Source: Kiritimatiellia bacterium (GTDB taxonomy: Bacteria > Verrucomicrobiota > Kiritimatiellia > SLAD01). From it: 38,453 bases of DNA. The notes below the pieces were generated by a model. It ran no database searches and was not told where the DNA came from. It saw nothing but the letters and a program-made list of their open reading frames with translations. The translations under genes and the position numbers were made by a program. The stretch covers positions 1 through 38,453 of the forward strand of contig SLKG01000081.1 in NCBI GenBank assembly GCA_007134735.1, in the 5' to 3' direction. Below, one piece after another: positions 24,899 to 33,193 of the stretch; position 1 is the stretch's first letter; each line of letters starts with the position of its first letter.

Positions 24899-25732
24899 AT
24901 GTTATCACACTCATCAGTCAATCCAGACGACGGTATGCCCGTGGTGCTGACCATAGCCGGGTCGGACAGCGGAGGGGGAGCCGGCATACAGGCCGACCTT
25001 AAGACATTTTCCACGCTCAATGTATTCGGGACCACGGCGATTACCTGTGTGACCGCCCAAAACCCGGAAGAGGTCATGGCCATTCACCCCGTTGATCCGG
25101 ATATCGTCATGCGCCAGATCGTGGCCGTGTCGAATAGCTTTCCCCTCCGGGCGGCGAAAACCGGCATGCTGTATTCGGCTGAAATTATACGGATCGTGGC
25201 CATGGAGGATATACGCGAGGGCATCCCGATCCTGGTGGTCGATCCGGTCATGGTTGCGGCTTCGGGAGCGCGGTTGCTGCAAGCCGATGCGATCGATGCG
25301 TTTCGTAATGAGCTTCTTCCGAAAGCCCGGGTGGTGACGCCCAATCTGCACGAGGCGGAAATCCTCTGTGGACATTCCATTTCTTCGGTGGAGGAATTGC
25401 GAAAGGCGGCGCGTGAAATCGGGGACCATTACGATGTGGCCTGTGTGGTCAAGGGCGGGCATCTCAGCGGCGATAGAATCGTGGATGTTCTTTACGATGA
25501 AGGGGATGAGCATTTGTTCACGGAACAGCGGGTGTATGCGGAGGAAACGCACGGGGCGGGATGCGCGTTTTCAGCGGCGCTTACGGCCTACCTGGCGCAG
25601 GGCGAGATCATGGCGGAGGCCGTGAAAAAGGCCAAGACCTTTGTAACCCGTGCGCTTCAACAGGCCAGTCGGGTTGGACGGCACCGCCCTCTTAATCTGT
25701 TGATCTCTCAAGAAGACGCGCCCACGCCATAG
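24899..25732 (+). CDS. thiD: Hydroxymethylpyrimidine/phosphomethylpyrimidine kinase
   Basis: A 277-residue ribokinase-fold enzyme that phosphorylates HMP and HMP-P in thiamine biosynthesis. The substrate motif GSDSGGGAGIQADLKTF is at the N-terminus and the anion-hole motif GAGCAFSAAL near the C-terminus, with VVDPVMVA in between. No other thiamine genes and no TPP riboswitch are seen nearby. The predicted promoter leaves no room for a Shine-Dalgarno, so translation may be leaderless; an in-frame ATG at 24935 is an alternative start. comEC follows in the same direction. Confidence 0.94.
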   Translation: MLSHSSVNPDDGMPVVLTIAGSDSGGGAGIQADLKTFSTLNVFGTTAITCVTAQNPEEVMAIHPVDPDIVMRQIVAVSNSFPLRAAKTGMLYSAEIIRIVAMEDIREGIPILVVDPVMVAASGARLLQADAIDAFRNELLPKARVVTPNLHEAEILCGHSISSVEELRKAAREIGDHYDVACVVKGGHLSGDRIVDVLYDEGDEHLFTEQRVYAEETHGAGCAFSAALTAYLAQGEIMAEAVKKAKTFVTRALQQASRVGRHRPLNLLISQEDAPTP

Positions 25733-25820
25733 GGAGGATACGAGTTTCGAGGGGGGACGACACAGTGCGTGCGGCAGCGATGGGCCTCCTGTCCGGCGTC
25801 CCGTCGTCGGGCTGGTCATC

Positions 25821-28193
25821 GTGGCGTTGTGCGGGGTATGGGGCGGCCTGTGGTATGATATTCCCCCGTCATGGCTGTTGATCCCGGCCTGGCTGACCTT
25901 TTTCCCCGTATTCCTGTTGCGCCGTCATCCCGTCTCCGTTGTATTCCTGTACGGATCGATCTTTTTAACGGCCTGGGTTCACGCCGATCTTTCCACGCGC
26001 AAACCTTCGGCCCGGGAAATCGCGTCGCAGATGGAACGACCGCGCGAGCATGTGGTTCTGCGGGGCATCATTGCGGCCGACCCGGAATCCAGTCCCGGAC
26101 GCCGGCCGGGGGAATCAGACTGGCGGTTTCCCTTGCGCGTGAAAGTCATGCAGCGGCTGGAGTATCCACAACGTGCCTCCGGCAGGGTGGATGTGCAATG
26201 GAATGGGGTCCCGGACGGGACCGTGATGCAGTACGGCGAATACTGGGAATTATCGGGCGTACTCACGGATCGAACATCGGCCGGAACCCGCCGGTGGCAT
26301 CTTTCCCCGTACCGGTTATGGGTCAGCGGGGATGATCACCGGCGGATCTCATCGGGGCACGGGTCACGGTATGTGGCGTTCTGTTACCGCATGCGGCATC
26401 GGTGTTGGGATTTGCTCGGACGGGGTCTCGACGAGTATCCCGAAGAAGCCGGGATCGTGCGCGCGTTGTTGCTGGGCTATCGTCATGAGTTGCCCGAAGA
26501 ACATCATCGCCTTTTCGCTTCGACGGGAACCCTGCATATCTTCGCCATATCCGGATTGCATGTGGGCGTCATGTCCCTTCTGATCATGGGGGTGCTGAAA
26601 TCATTCGGTATGTCGCGGCACCATGCGGTGTATGGACTGGCCCCACTTCTCATTATGTACACGGTGGCGACGGGCATGCGTCCCAGTGCCGTGCGCGCCG
26701 GTACGATGGCGCTTCTGTACGCGTCGGCATTCCTGTTCCGGCGGAAACCCGATCCGCCCTCGGCGTTGGCCTGGGCCGCGCTGCTGATTGTCGCGGCCGC
26801 TCCCGGTCAGTTGGTCGCTCCGGGTTTCATCTACTCTTTTGTTATTGTGGGAGGGTTGATGCGTTTGTACCCGGTCTGCGCCGGATCGGCCGCCGTGTTG
26901 GTACCGGAGGATCCCCGGCCGGCGGCCTATCGGCCGGAGGGGAGGAAATACGGTCGGTACGTGGCGCTTTGGATTGTGGGTTTGGGGGGTATCTCCGTGG
27001 CGGCGTGGCTTTCCTCGGCTCCGCTGACCGCCTTCTACTTTAACCGGGTATCTCCCGTGGCCTTGTTGACCAACATACTGGTTATTCCGGCCGCGTTCCT
27101 GGTGGTCATGACCGCGTGCCTGTCGCTGGTCGGCGGCATGGTATGGGGCGTACTGGCGGAAATATTCAACCATGCCAATCGCTTTTTCCTGTCGGGACTC
27201 ACCTGGTTGATGGAGGGGTGCGCACAGGTGCCGGGGGGGCATTTCCATGTGGCTTCCCCTCCTGTACTCTGGATCGTCTGGTGGTACGGCCTCCTGTTTG
27301 GAGGATTGCTTGTGCGGGGGCGGCGGATTCGCGTGTGGGCGTTATGCGGCGCTTTGACCATGGCCGGAATGGGAATATGGAGTCAATGGACCGATCGCTC
27401 CATTGCGGTCGATGTGTTGGACACGATGGATGGCCAGGCCGCCCTCATTCGACTGCCGTGCGGGTCGAATGTGCTGTATGACGCCGGTCCCCGCCACGGG
27501 AGTTGGCTTGTGTTGCGTCACTTGCGACAGCGGGGCGTGAACCGGTTGGATGCGCTTGTCTTGAGTACCCCTACGGCCCCCTATGCGGGGGCGGCGGAGG
27601 AATTGATGGAGGCCTTGCCCATAGGCGAGATTTGGATGCCTCCCCAAGAAGGCCGTTCCCCGGCTTATCGGCGCGTGGTGGAAGCCGCGCGGCGGCATGC
27701 CATTCCCGTTCGAAAACGCATGGCGGGGGAAACCGGTTCATGGGGCGCGGTTGAATGGGAAATCCTGCACCCCGCGGATGAGGACTCCGTGCGACGCGCG
27801 GCTGATGCGGCCCTGGTCATGCGGGTGGCGAACGAAGGCGCTTCCGTGATCTTCATGGGAGGGGGAGGGGATACCGCGGAAAGGCGGATACTGGATGCGC
27901 CGATTGAGCCCTCGTCGCCGATCCTGGTCTATGGGAATCAAGGGGCGCCGGGTACGGCGTCCGAAGCATGGCTCGATGCGGTATCGCCGACGGATGTGAT
28001 CATCAGCGCCGGGGGGCGCAGCCGGGACGGTTTTCCGGATGAGGAAGTATTGAGCCGTTTACAGGATCACCCGGTTCAGATCTGGAGAACCGACCGCGAT
28101 GGGGTTATACACATCCGGCTTTCATCATCGGCCTTGCGCGGTACGCCGGCCCTGTATCACCGGATCACTACAGCGTCCCGCCCAGTTCATTGA
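25821..28193 (+). CDS. comEC: ComEC/Rec2-family DNA-uptake channel with a degenerate hydrolase domain
   Basis: A 790-residue polytopic membrane protein. An N-terminal DUF4131-like domain is followed by the Competence core (about 215-510), with LFASTGTLHIFAISGLHVGV. A C-terminal metallo-beta-lactamase-like domain starts near 528. In that domain the metal motif HxDxDH is replaced by TPTAPY (about 582-587) and GHHGS by GNQGA (about 705), so it is probably inactive. The GTG at 25821 has no ribosome site and cuts into the first hydrophobic segment (RRPVVGLVIVALCGVWGG is readable upstream), so the true start is uncertain. Its end overlaps the convergent TPR gene by 26 bases. Confidence 0.85.
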   Translation: MALCGVWGGLWYDIPPSWLLIPAWLTFFPVFLLRRHPVSVVFLYGSIFLTAWVHADLSTRKPSAREIASQMERPREHVVLRGIIAADPESSPGRRPGESDWRFPLRVKVMQRLEYPQRASGRVDVQWNGVPDGTVMQYGEYWELSGVLTDRTSAGTRRWHLSPYRLWVSGDDHRRISSGHGSRYVAFCYRMRHRCWDLLGRGLDEYPEEAGIVRALLLGYRHELPEEHHRLFASTGTLHIFAISGLHVGVMSLLIMGVLKSFGMSRHHAVYGLAPLLIMYTVATGMRPSAVRAGTMALLYASAFLFRRKPDPPSALAWAALLIVAAAPGQLVAPGFIYSFVIVGGLMRLYPVCAGSAAVLVPEDPRPAAYRPEGRKYGRYVALWIVGLGGISVAAWLSSAPLTAFYFNRVSPVALLTNILVIPAAFLVVMTACLSLVGGMVWGVLAEIFNHANRFFLSGLTWLMEGCAQVPGGHFHVASPPVLWIVWWYGLLFGGLLVRGRRIRVWALCGALTMAGMGIWSQWTDRSIAVDVLDTMDGQAALIRLPCGSNVLYDAGPRHGSWLVLRHLRQRGVNRLDALVLSTPTAPYAGAAEELMEALPIGEIWMPPQEGRSPAYRRVVEAARRHAIPVRKRMAGETGSWGAVEWEILHPADEDSVRRAADAALVMRVANEGASVIFMGGGGDTAERRILDAPIEPSSPILVYGNQGAPGTASEAWLDAVSPTDVIISAGGRSRDGFPDEEVLSRLQDHPVQIWRTDRDGVIHIRLSSSALRGTPALYHRITTASRPVH

Positions 28194-29277
28194 GCCACTG
28201 CTGGAAATCCGGATGATCCCGCAAAGGGTCGAATTCGTTTCGCGACATCCAGACCAGGGCATTGCGGGCGTCTACCAGGGAAATGCCCCGGTTGAGGGAA
28301 CGGATGGCCTCGTGATGCTCGCCCGTATGGGATAAGGCTTGCGCGAGCCGGAAGTGCACGGAAGGGGATTCCGGTGCGATACGACTGATCTGTCCCAGTA
28401 ATTCGACCACGGCTTCCCATTCTTCCAACTGGATGAGAATATAGGCAAAGGTCAGGGCGGCTTCCACCCGCGTGGGTTCCATCTGCATGTACTGTTGGAA
28501 ATAGGCGGCCGCCTGCCGGTAGTCCTTGCCCCGCATATAGAGTTGTCCCAGGTTGAAATACGCAGGGGGATATTCGGGATTCAGGCGTATGGCCTGGAGT
28601 AAATGCTGTTCCGCTTTTACCGTCTCGTCCATATTCATATAGGCCGCGCCCAGGTTGTTGGCGATCGCGTATGAAAGGGTGTCTTCCAGCGCCGCCTGCT
28701 CAAAGGCGGCAACGGCATTCGCGTATTCCTCTCGCTGCATATACAACAGGCCCAACCGCTGATGAACCCCTCTTAAATCGGGAAAGATACGGAGCGCGCT
28801 TTCATAATGATCGCGGGCCGTTTCCCTGAGGCCCTCGCGTTCATGCAATTCGGCCTGGATCAGGTGGTACGCCACTTTCTTGATCCACGGGCCTTCCAGC
28901 GGCATGTCTCGGGCATTGGGGTTGTCGACGACACTCCCCGGTTCCCGCAGTTCATCCATGAGAAACGTGGTGTGACGATCCATGGTGAAGTCCAGAAATG
29001 TGGAGAGGCTTCCCGAACGCGAGACCAGTCTGTCCCGTGTTTCGGTCGGCGGCTCGAAACGGGGGCTGGACGTCAGGCGATATTGTTGCACCACGACCAG
29101 GACGAAGAGAAGGGCGCACAAAAAAGCCACTGCGCCGAATAAAAACGTTTGCCGGCGATGCTGAGTCAGTAAGTCCTGTCCCGGCAACGGCCCCGTTGGG
29201 CGGGGTCCGTCATACAGCGCGTTCCGGTTGGGATCGTTGTGCATCGTGCCGTAAATATCATGAGAGGTTTTTTTCAT
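28168..29277 (-). CDS. TPR-repeat membrane protein
   Basis: A 369-residue protein with an N-terminal cytoplasmic tail, one transmembrane helix (about 45-66) and tetratricopeptide repeats over roughly residues 128-345. Examples of the TPR pattern are AYMNMDETVKAEQHLLQAIR and YFNLGQLYMRGKDYRQAAAY. TPR proteins are scaffolds for protein assembly. It follows another TPR membrane protein of the same design by 35 bases, so the two are probably an operon and perhaps a complex. Its C-terminus overlaps the convergent comEC end by 26 bases. No specific function can be assigned. Confidence 0.82.
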   Translation of the reverse strand: MKKTSHDIYGTMHNDPNRNALYDGPRPTGPLPGQDLLTQHRRQTFLFGAVAFLCALLFVLVVVQQYRLTSSPRFEPPTETRDRLVSRSGSLSTFLDFTMDRHTTFLMDELREPGSVVDNPNARDMPLEGPWIKKVAYHLIQAELHEREGLRETARDHYESALRIFPDLRGVHQRLGLLYMQREEYANAVAAFEQAALEDTLSYAIANNLGAAYMNMDETVKAEQHLLQAIRLNPEYPPAYFNLGQLYMRGKDYRQAAAYFQQYMQMEPTRVEAALTFAYILIQLEEWEAVVELLGQISRIAPESPSVHFRLAQALSHTGEHHEAIRSLNRGISLVDARNALVWMSRNEFDPLRDHPDFQQWLNELGGTL

Positions 29278-29312
29278 GTATACTCGAACTGTATGGTGTT
29301 TTTAACCGTCCG

Positions 29313-30635
29313 TTATGGACTTGGCAAACCCGAAAAAGCGGGTTCCGGCTGTGAAACCGGTATGTCCGTCTTTTGCGAAGCGGCCTGGTATTCCTTTGAT
29401 CGTTTTTCAAGGTCTGCTTTGTATCGTTGTCCCGCTTCGGTTTTGCGGAGCTCCCGAAAGGCTTCCTGTTGATACACCCGTTGTGCATGAAGCGGAGACG
29501 TCATGGTTTCCGCCCGGGCCAGGTAGCGGTGGGCGTCTTCCGGGTCGCCCATAAGCGCCGCGGCGGCGGCGGCATCAAAATACAACGCCGCCCAGTCCGG
29601 TGCGAATTCAATGGCGGCACGCAGGTTCTCAAGCGCCTCCTCGTATTGCCCCCGGCGGGCGTGTAGAAACGCCCGTTCTTTGAGCGCCTTCGGCTCTTCG
29701 GGATGGTCGAGCAGATATTGGTCCAGCAGGTCTTCGGCCTGCTCATAGTCCTGCTGGGCAAGATGGCTTAGCGCCAGGTTATACCGGCTGGGTCCGAATT
29801 GGGGATCCAACTCCGTGGCGGTTTCAAAAAGGTGCAGGGCCTTTTCCATGCGGTTTTGATAGAGATGCGCCACGCCCAGATCGTTCAGCATGCGAACGTT
29901 TGCCGGATCATGGGTGATGGCGCGTTCCAATGCGGTTTGTGCGAGGGGATACTCATTGACTTCCAGGTAGGCCCGTCCGAGGGAGGCCCATACCGCGGTC
30001 ATGTGGGGCCATATGTCCAGTGCCTCCCGGTATTGCGCGATTGCGGCCCGGTAGTCTCCGGCCGCCACCAGCGCATCGCCGTTTCCGGCCTTGAATACCG
30101 CCCGTCGGAGCACATCCATGTCCATATCGGACGGAGGAACAAGATCCGAATCGGCGGGCATTACGTATCCGGCTGTCGTGGACGGTTCGGTGGATGGAGA
30201 AACCGCCGGGGAGGGCCGGGTCCCGCCTTCGCGCGCCCTCTTCTGCTTGGTCTGCCAGGCCCTTCCGGTGATGAACATCGACAGTCCCAGGACAGCAAAC
30301 ATGCACAGGGCCACCAGGGCGACGGTTCGGATATTGGACAACATGACGGCATGTCCCGGATGTTTTTCTTTACGAAACCGGGAGGTCTCCGGCTGCGGCG
30401 GCCGGGGTGTCGGCATGCGCCGCCTGCGTTCCGGAACCTGTCGATGATAAACAGATCCCGGTTGCGGCGGCGGTACGTTTCCGGAGCTATCGTTGTTATG
30501 TCCGTTGAATGCGTTCATGCTTCCATGTGCTGCCCGGAGGTGATTCGGGGCGGAATCCGGATTGTTGGTCATGTCGGTAAACCCCGTTCGCACACACCGA
30601 GCGACCGGGCTGCCGTACCGGTCCCCGTCATACAT
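29313..30635 (-). CDS. TPR-repeat membrane protein
   Basis: A 440-residue protein. The N-terminal region (about 1-97) is polar, proline/arginine-rich and likely disordered. One transmembrane helix lies at about 105-123, followed by a Pro/Ser/Thr linker and TPR repeats (about 180-400), for example AYLEVNEYPLAQTALERAIT and AHLYQNRMEKALHLFETATE. The start is unsure: ATG 30635 has an AGGGA ten bases upstream, while in-frame ATGs at 30572 and 30518 would shorten the disordered tail. It is upstream of, and probably cotranscribed with, the second TPR gene, and divergent from ctp. Confidence 0.78.
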   Translation of the reverse strand: MYDGDRYGSPVARCVRTGFTDMTNNPDSAPNHLRAAHGSMNAFNGHNNDSSGNVPPPQPGSVYHRQVPERRRRMPTPRPPQPETSRFRKEKHPGHAVMLSNIRTVALVALCMFAVLGLSMFITGRAWQTKQKRAREGGTRPSPAVSPSTEPSTTAGYVMPADSDLVPPSDMDMDVLRRAVFKAGNGDALVAAGDYRAAIAQYREALDIWPHMTAVWASLGRAYLEVNEYPLAQTALERAITHDPANVRMLNDLGVAHLYQNRMEKALHLFETATELDPQFGPSRYNLALSHLAQQDYEQAEDLLDQYLLDHPEEPKALKERAFLHARRGQYEEALENLRAAIEFAPDWAALYFDAAAAAALMGDPEDAHRYLARAETMTSPLHAQRVYQQEAFRELRKTEAGQRYKADLEKRSKEYQAASQKTDIPVSQPEPAFSGLPSP

Positions 30636-30653
30636 ACATATTCCCTATTCCGG

Positions 30654-30682
30654 TTGCAAAGCAAGTTTTTCTAGCCTATTCT
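30654..30682 (+). promoter_or_regulatory. Candidate promoter for ctp
   Basis: TTGCAA (30654-30659) and TATTCT (30677-30682) are 17 bases apart, predicting an ~80-base leader before the ctp ATG. It lies in the divergent gap with the TPR gene. Confidence 0.35.
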
Positions 30683-30770
30683 ATACACCGGAACCCCGTA
30701 TTTGTATTGCCGTACAGTACGTCGGGAACCATCGGAATTTTGTAAAGCGCGTCAATGAGGAGATGAATAT

Positions 30771-32075
30771 ATGTCGGTCAGGTATATAGGACGAAGCCTT
30801 GGATGGGCCCTGCTTGTCGTCTTGCTGGGAGGCAACCTGTTAATCGGTTCCCGCCTGTATTCCCAGGAGGCCGTTTACTCACCGCAGGACGACGCGTATG
30901 ACAGCATGGCCCTGTTCACAAAAGCCATAGAACAAATCCGTCAGCATTATGTGGACGATGAAAAGGTTTCCTATACTGATCTGATCTATGGCGCGCTCAA
31001 AGGAATGCTTCAATCTCTCGATTCCCATAGCCAATTCCTGGATCCGGATATGTACCGCGACATGAAAGACGATACCTCCGGTCATTTCGGCGGCCTGGGC
31101 ATTGTCATCAGCATGCGGGACGGGATTTTGACGGTGGTTGCGCCCATGGAGGGTACGCCCGGGTTTCATGCCGGCTTGCTGTCGGGCGATCGCATTATCG
31201 AAATCGACGAAAAGTCAACGGAAGGCCTGTCCTTGCAGGAAGCGGTGCGCAAGTTGCGGGGCCCCCCGGATACCGATGTGAAGATTCGGGTGTTGCGTCC
31301 GAAAACGAATGAATTCAAGGAGATGTCCATCACCCGGGCCATCATCACCGTGGAAAGCGTCAAGGACGCCTCGTTGCTGGATGATGGGATTGGCTATGTC
31401 CGCGTAACCCAGTTTAACGCGCCGACGGCGGACGATTTGGTCCAGGCGATTGAGGAGCTGGAGGCGCAGGGAATGCGCGGGCTCATTCTTGATTTTCGAA
31501 ACAATCCCGGCGGGTTGTTGAATGCCGCGGTTGACGTGGCCCAGAAATTTATTCCGCGCGGGCAGTTGATTGTCTATACCAAGGGACGCGATGAACGGCG
31601 CCAGCAAAGATATGTGTCCCGGGTTCGACCGAAATTCCCGGATATGCCTATGGTGGTGCTGGTGAACGAGGGCAGCGCAAGTGCTTCGGAAATTGTGGCG
31701 GGAGCCCTTCAGGATCACCGGCGCGCCGTCCTCGTGGGGGAGAAGACGTTTGGGAAGGGTTCCGTCCAGAGCGTGTTGCCGATGGAAGACGGGTCGGCTC
31801 TTCGCCTGACGACGGCAAAATATTACACACCCAGCGAACGGCGCATTCAGGATAACGGGATTGAGCCGGATGTCGTCGTTCCCATCTCCCCGGACGATTG
31901 GCGCAAATTGTTGTTGAAACGTTCGCGCCCCGAAAATGCGGAACCCCTGGAAGGGGAGGAAGACCTCGATGACGTGGTGGATGTGCAGTTGCAACGCGCC
32001 GTGGACTTGTTGAAGGGCATCATGATTTTCGAGGCGCAACGGCATCCCGACAGGATGATGGCGCGTCATCGCTGA
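30771..32075 (+). CDS. S41-family C-terminal processing peptidase
   Basis: A 434-residue periplasmic serine protease of the CtpA/Prc type, which trims or degrades envelope proteins from their C-termini. A signal/anchor helix (about 10-30) precedes a PDZ domain (about 100-185) with the GLGIVISMRDGILTV carboxylate loop. The catalytic Ser304 is in GSASASEIVAGALQD and Lys329 in GEKTFGKGSV, 25 residues apart as in E. coli Prc. GAGGAG lies before the ATG. tsaD follows after 27 bases, so they are probably cotranscribed. Confidence 0.94.
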   Translation: MSVRYIGRSLGWALLVVLLGGNLLIGSRLYSQEAVYSPQDDAYDSMALFTKAIEQIRQHYVDDEKVSYTDLIYGALKGMLQSLDSHSQFLDPDMYRDMKDDTSGHFGGLGIVISMRDGILTVVAPMEGTPGFHAGLLSGDRIIEIDEKSTEGLSLQEAVRKLRGPPDTDVKIRVLRPKTNEFKEMSITRAIITVESVKDASLLDDGIGYVRVTQFNAPTADDLVQAIEELEAQGMRGLILDFRNNPGGLLNAAVDVAQKFIPRGQLIVYTKGRDERRQQRYVSRVRPKFPDMPMVVLVNEGSASASEIVAGALQDHRRAVLVGEKTFGKGSVQSVLPMEDGSALRLTTAKYYTPSERRIQDNGIEPDVVVPISPDDWRKLLLKRSRPENAEPLEGEEDLDDVVDVQLQRAVDLLKGIMIFEAQRHPDRMMARHR

Positions 32076-32102
32076 TTCAAACAGGAAAGACGCGCATCGT
32101 TC

Positions 32103-33152
32103 ATGCTGGTCCTGGGAATAGAAACATCCTGCGACGAAACGTCCGCCGCGGTCGTGGAGGATGGATGCCGCGTCCGTTCGAACGTGGTGTTGAGCCAGGT
32201 CAAGGACCATGCCCCGTATGGAGGGGTCGTTCCGGAAATAGCATCAAGGCGGCACGTGGAAGCCTTGCCGTTAATCGTTCGACAAGCGTTGGCGGAAGCG
32301 GAAGCGGACGAGAACGATCTCGACGCGGTGGCCGTGACGCGCGGTCCGGGCTTGGCAAGTTCGCTGTTGGTCGGTGTCACCACCGCCCAGGCCTTGGCGT
32401 TCCGGCTGAACAAGCCGGTAATCGGCGTCAACCATCTGCAAGCCCATATCTATTCCATTTTTCTGGGCGCGGACGCACTGGATGAGAGGGTGCGACAGGT
32501 ATGCCCCCTGGTTGTTTTATTGGTGTCGGGCGGGCATACGCAGTTGATCCGCATGGACGATCTGCAATCCTTTCAGTTATTGGGTCAAACCCTGGATGAC
32601 GCGGCCGGGGAAGCTCTGGATAAGGGGGCGACGGTATTGGGTTTGGGATACCCCGGCGGACCGGCCATTGAGAAGGCGGCGGTGGGAGGGGATCCCCGCC
32701 GGATCGATTTCCCGAGAGGAATGCGGGGACAGAGCGAAGAACGGGTGGAGGGGTTGCGTCGCGATTATTGTTTCAGTTTCAGCGGACTTAAGACGGCGCT
32801 TTTGTATTACGCTAGGAACCATCCCGAAGCGTGCCGGGGTGCCGGCCTTGGCGACACCGCCGCCAGTTATCAGGAAGCGGTGTTTGACGCGCTTCTGGAC
32901 CGTCTGGAGCGGGCCGTGATCAGCGAGGGCGTTTCGACGTTTGCGTGCGTGGGCGGTGTGGCCCGGAACCGGCGACTTCGGTCCATGCTGGAGGAGCTGT
33001 CCCGTCGGCGGGGATGCCGCCTTCTGGTGGCCCCTTTTGAATATTGCACGGACAATGCCGCCATGATAGCCGGGTGGGCTTCCGCGTGTGCCGGCCGGGG
33101 TGTGCCGCCGGTTCCGGTACAGGACATTGATCCGACGCTTTCACTTTCTTGA
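32103..33152 (+). CDS. tsaD: tRNA N6-adenosine threonylcarbamoyltransferase
   Basis: A 349-residue ASKHA-fold enzyme that transfers threonylcarbamoyl to A37 of ANN-decoding tRNAs, with TsaB and TsaE. The N-terminal GIETSCDETS and the metal-binding His111/His115 of NHLQAHIYS are present, as are LVSGGHTQLI and the C-terminal CTDNAAMIA motif. Length is normal. AGGAAAG precedes the ATG. TsaB, TsaE and TsaC are not in the window. Confidence 0.96.
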   Translation: MLVLGIETSCDETSAAVVEDGCRVRSNVVLSQVKDHAPYGGVVPEIASRRHVEALPLIVRQALAEAEADENDLDAVAVTRGPGLASSLLVGVTTAQALAFRLNKPVIGVNHLQAHIYSIFLGADALDERVRQVCPLVVLLVSGGHTQLIRMDDLQSFQLLGQTLDDAAGEALDKGATVLGLGYPGGPAIEKAAVGGDPRRIDFPRGMRGQSEERVEGLRRDYCFSFSGLKTALLYYARNHPEACRGAGLGDTAASYQEAVFDALLDRLERAVISEGVSTFACVGGVARNRRLRSMLEELSRRRGCRLLVAPFEYCTDNAAMIAGWASACAGRGVPPVPVQDIDPTLSLS

Positions 33153-33193
33153 GCCGCACAGGCCAGACAGGATAATTCGGTTAGGGGGAGGGA

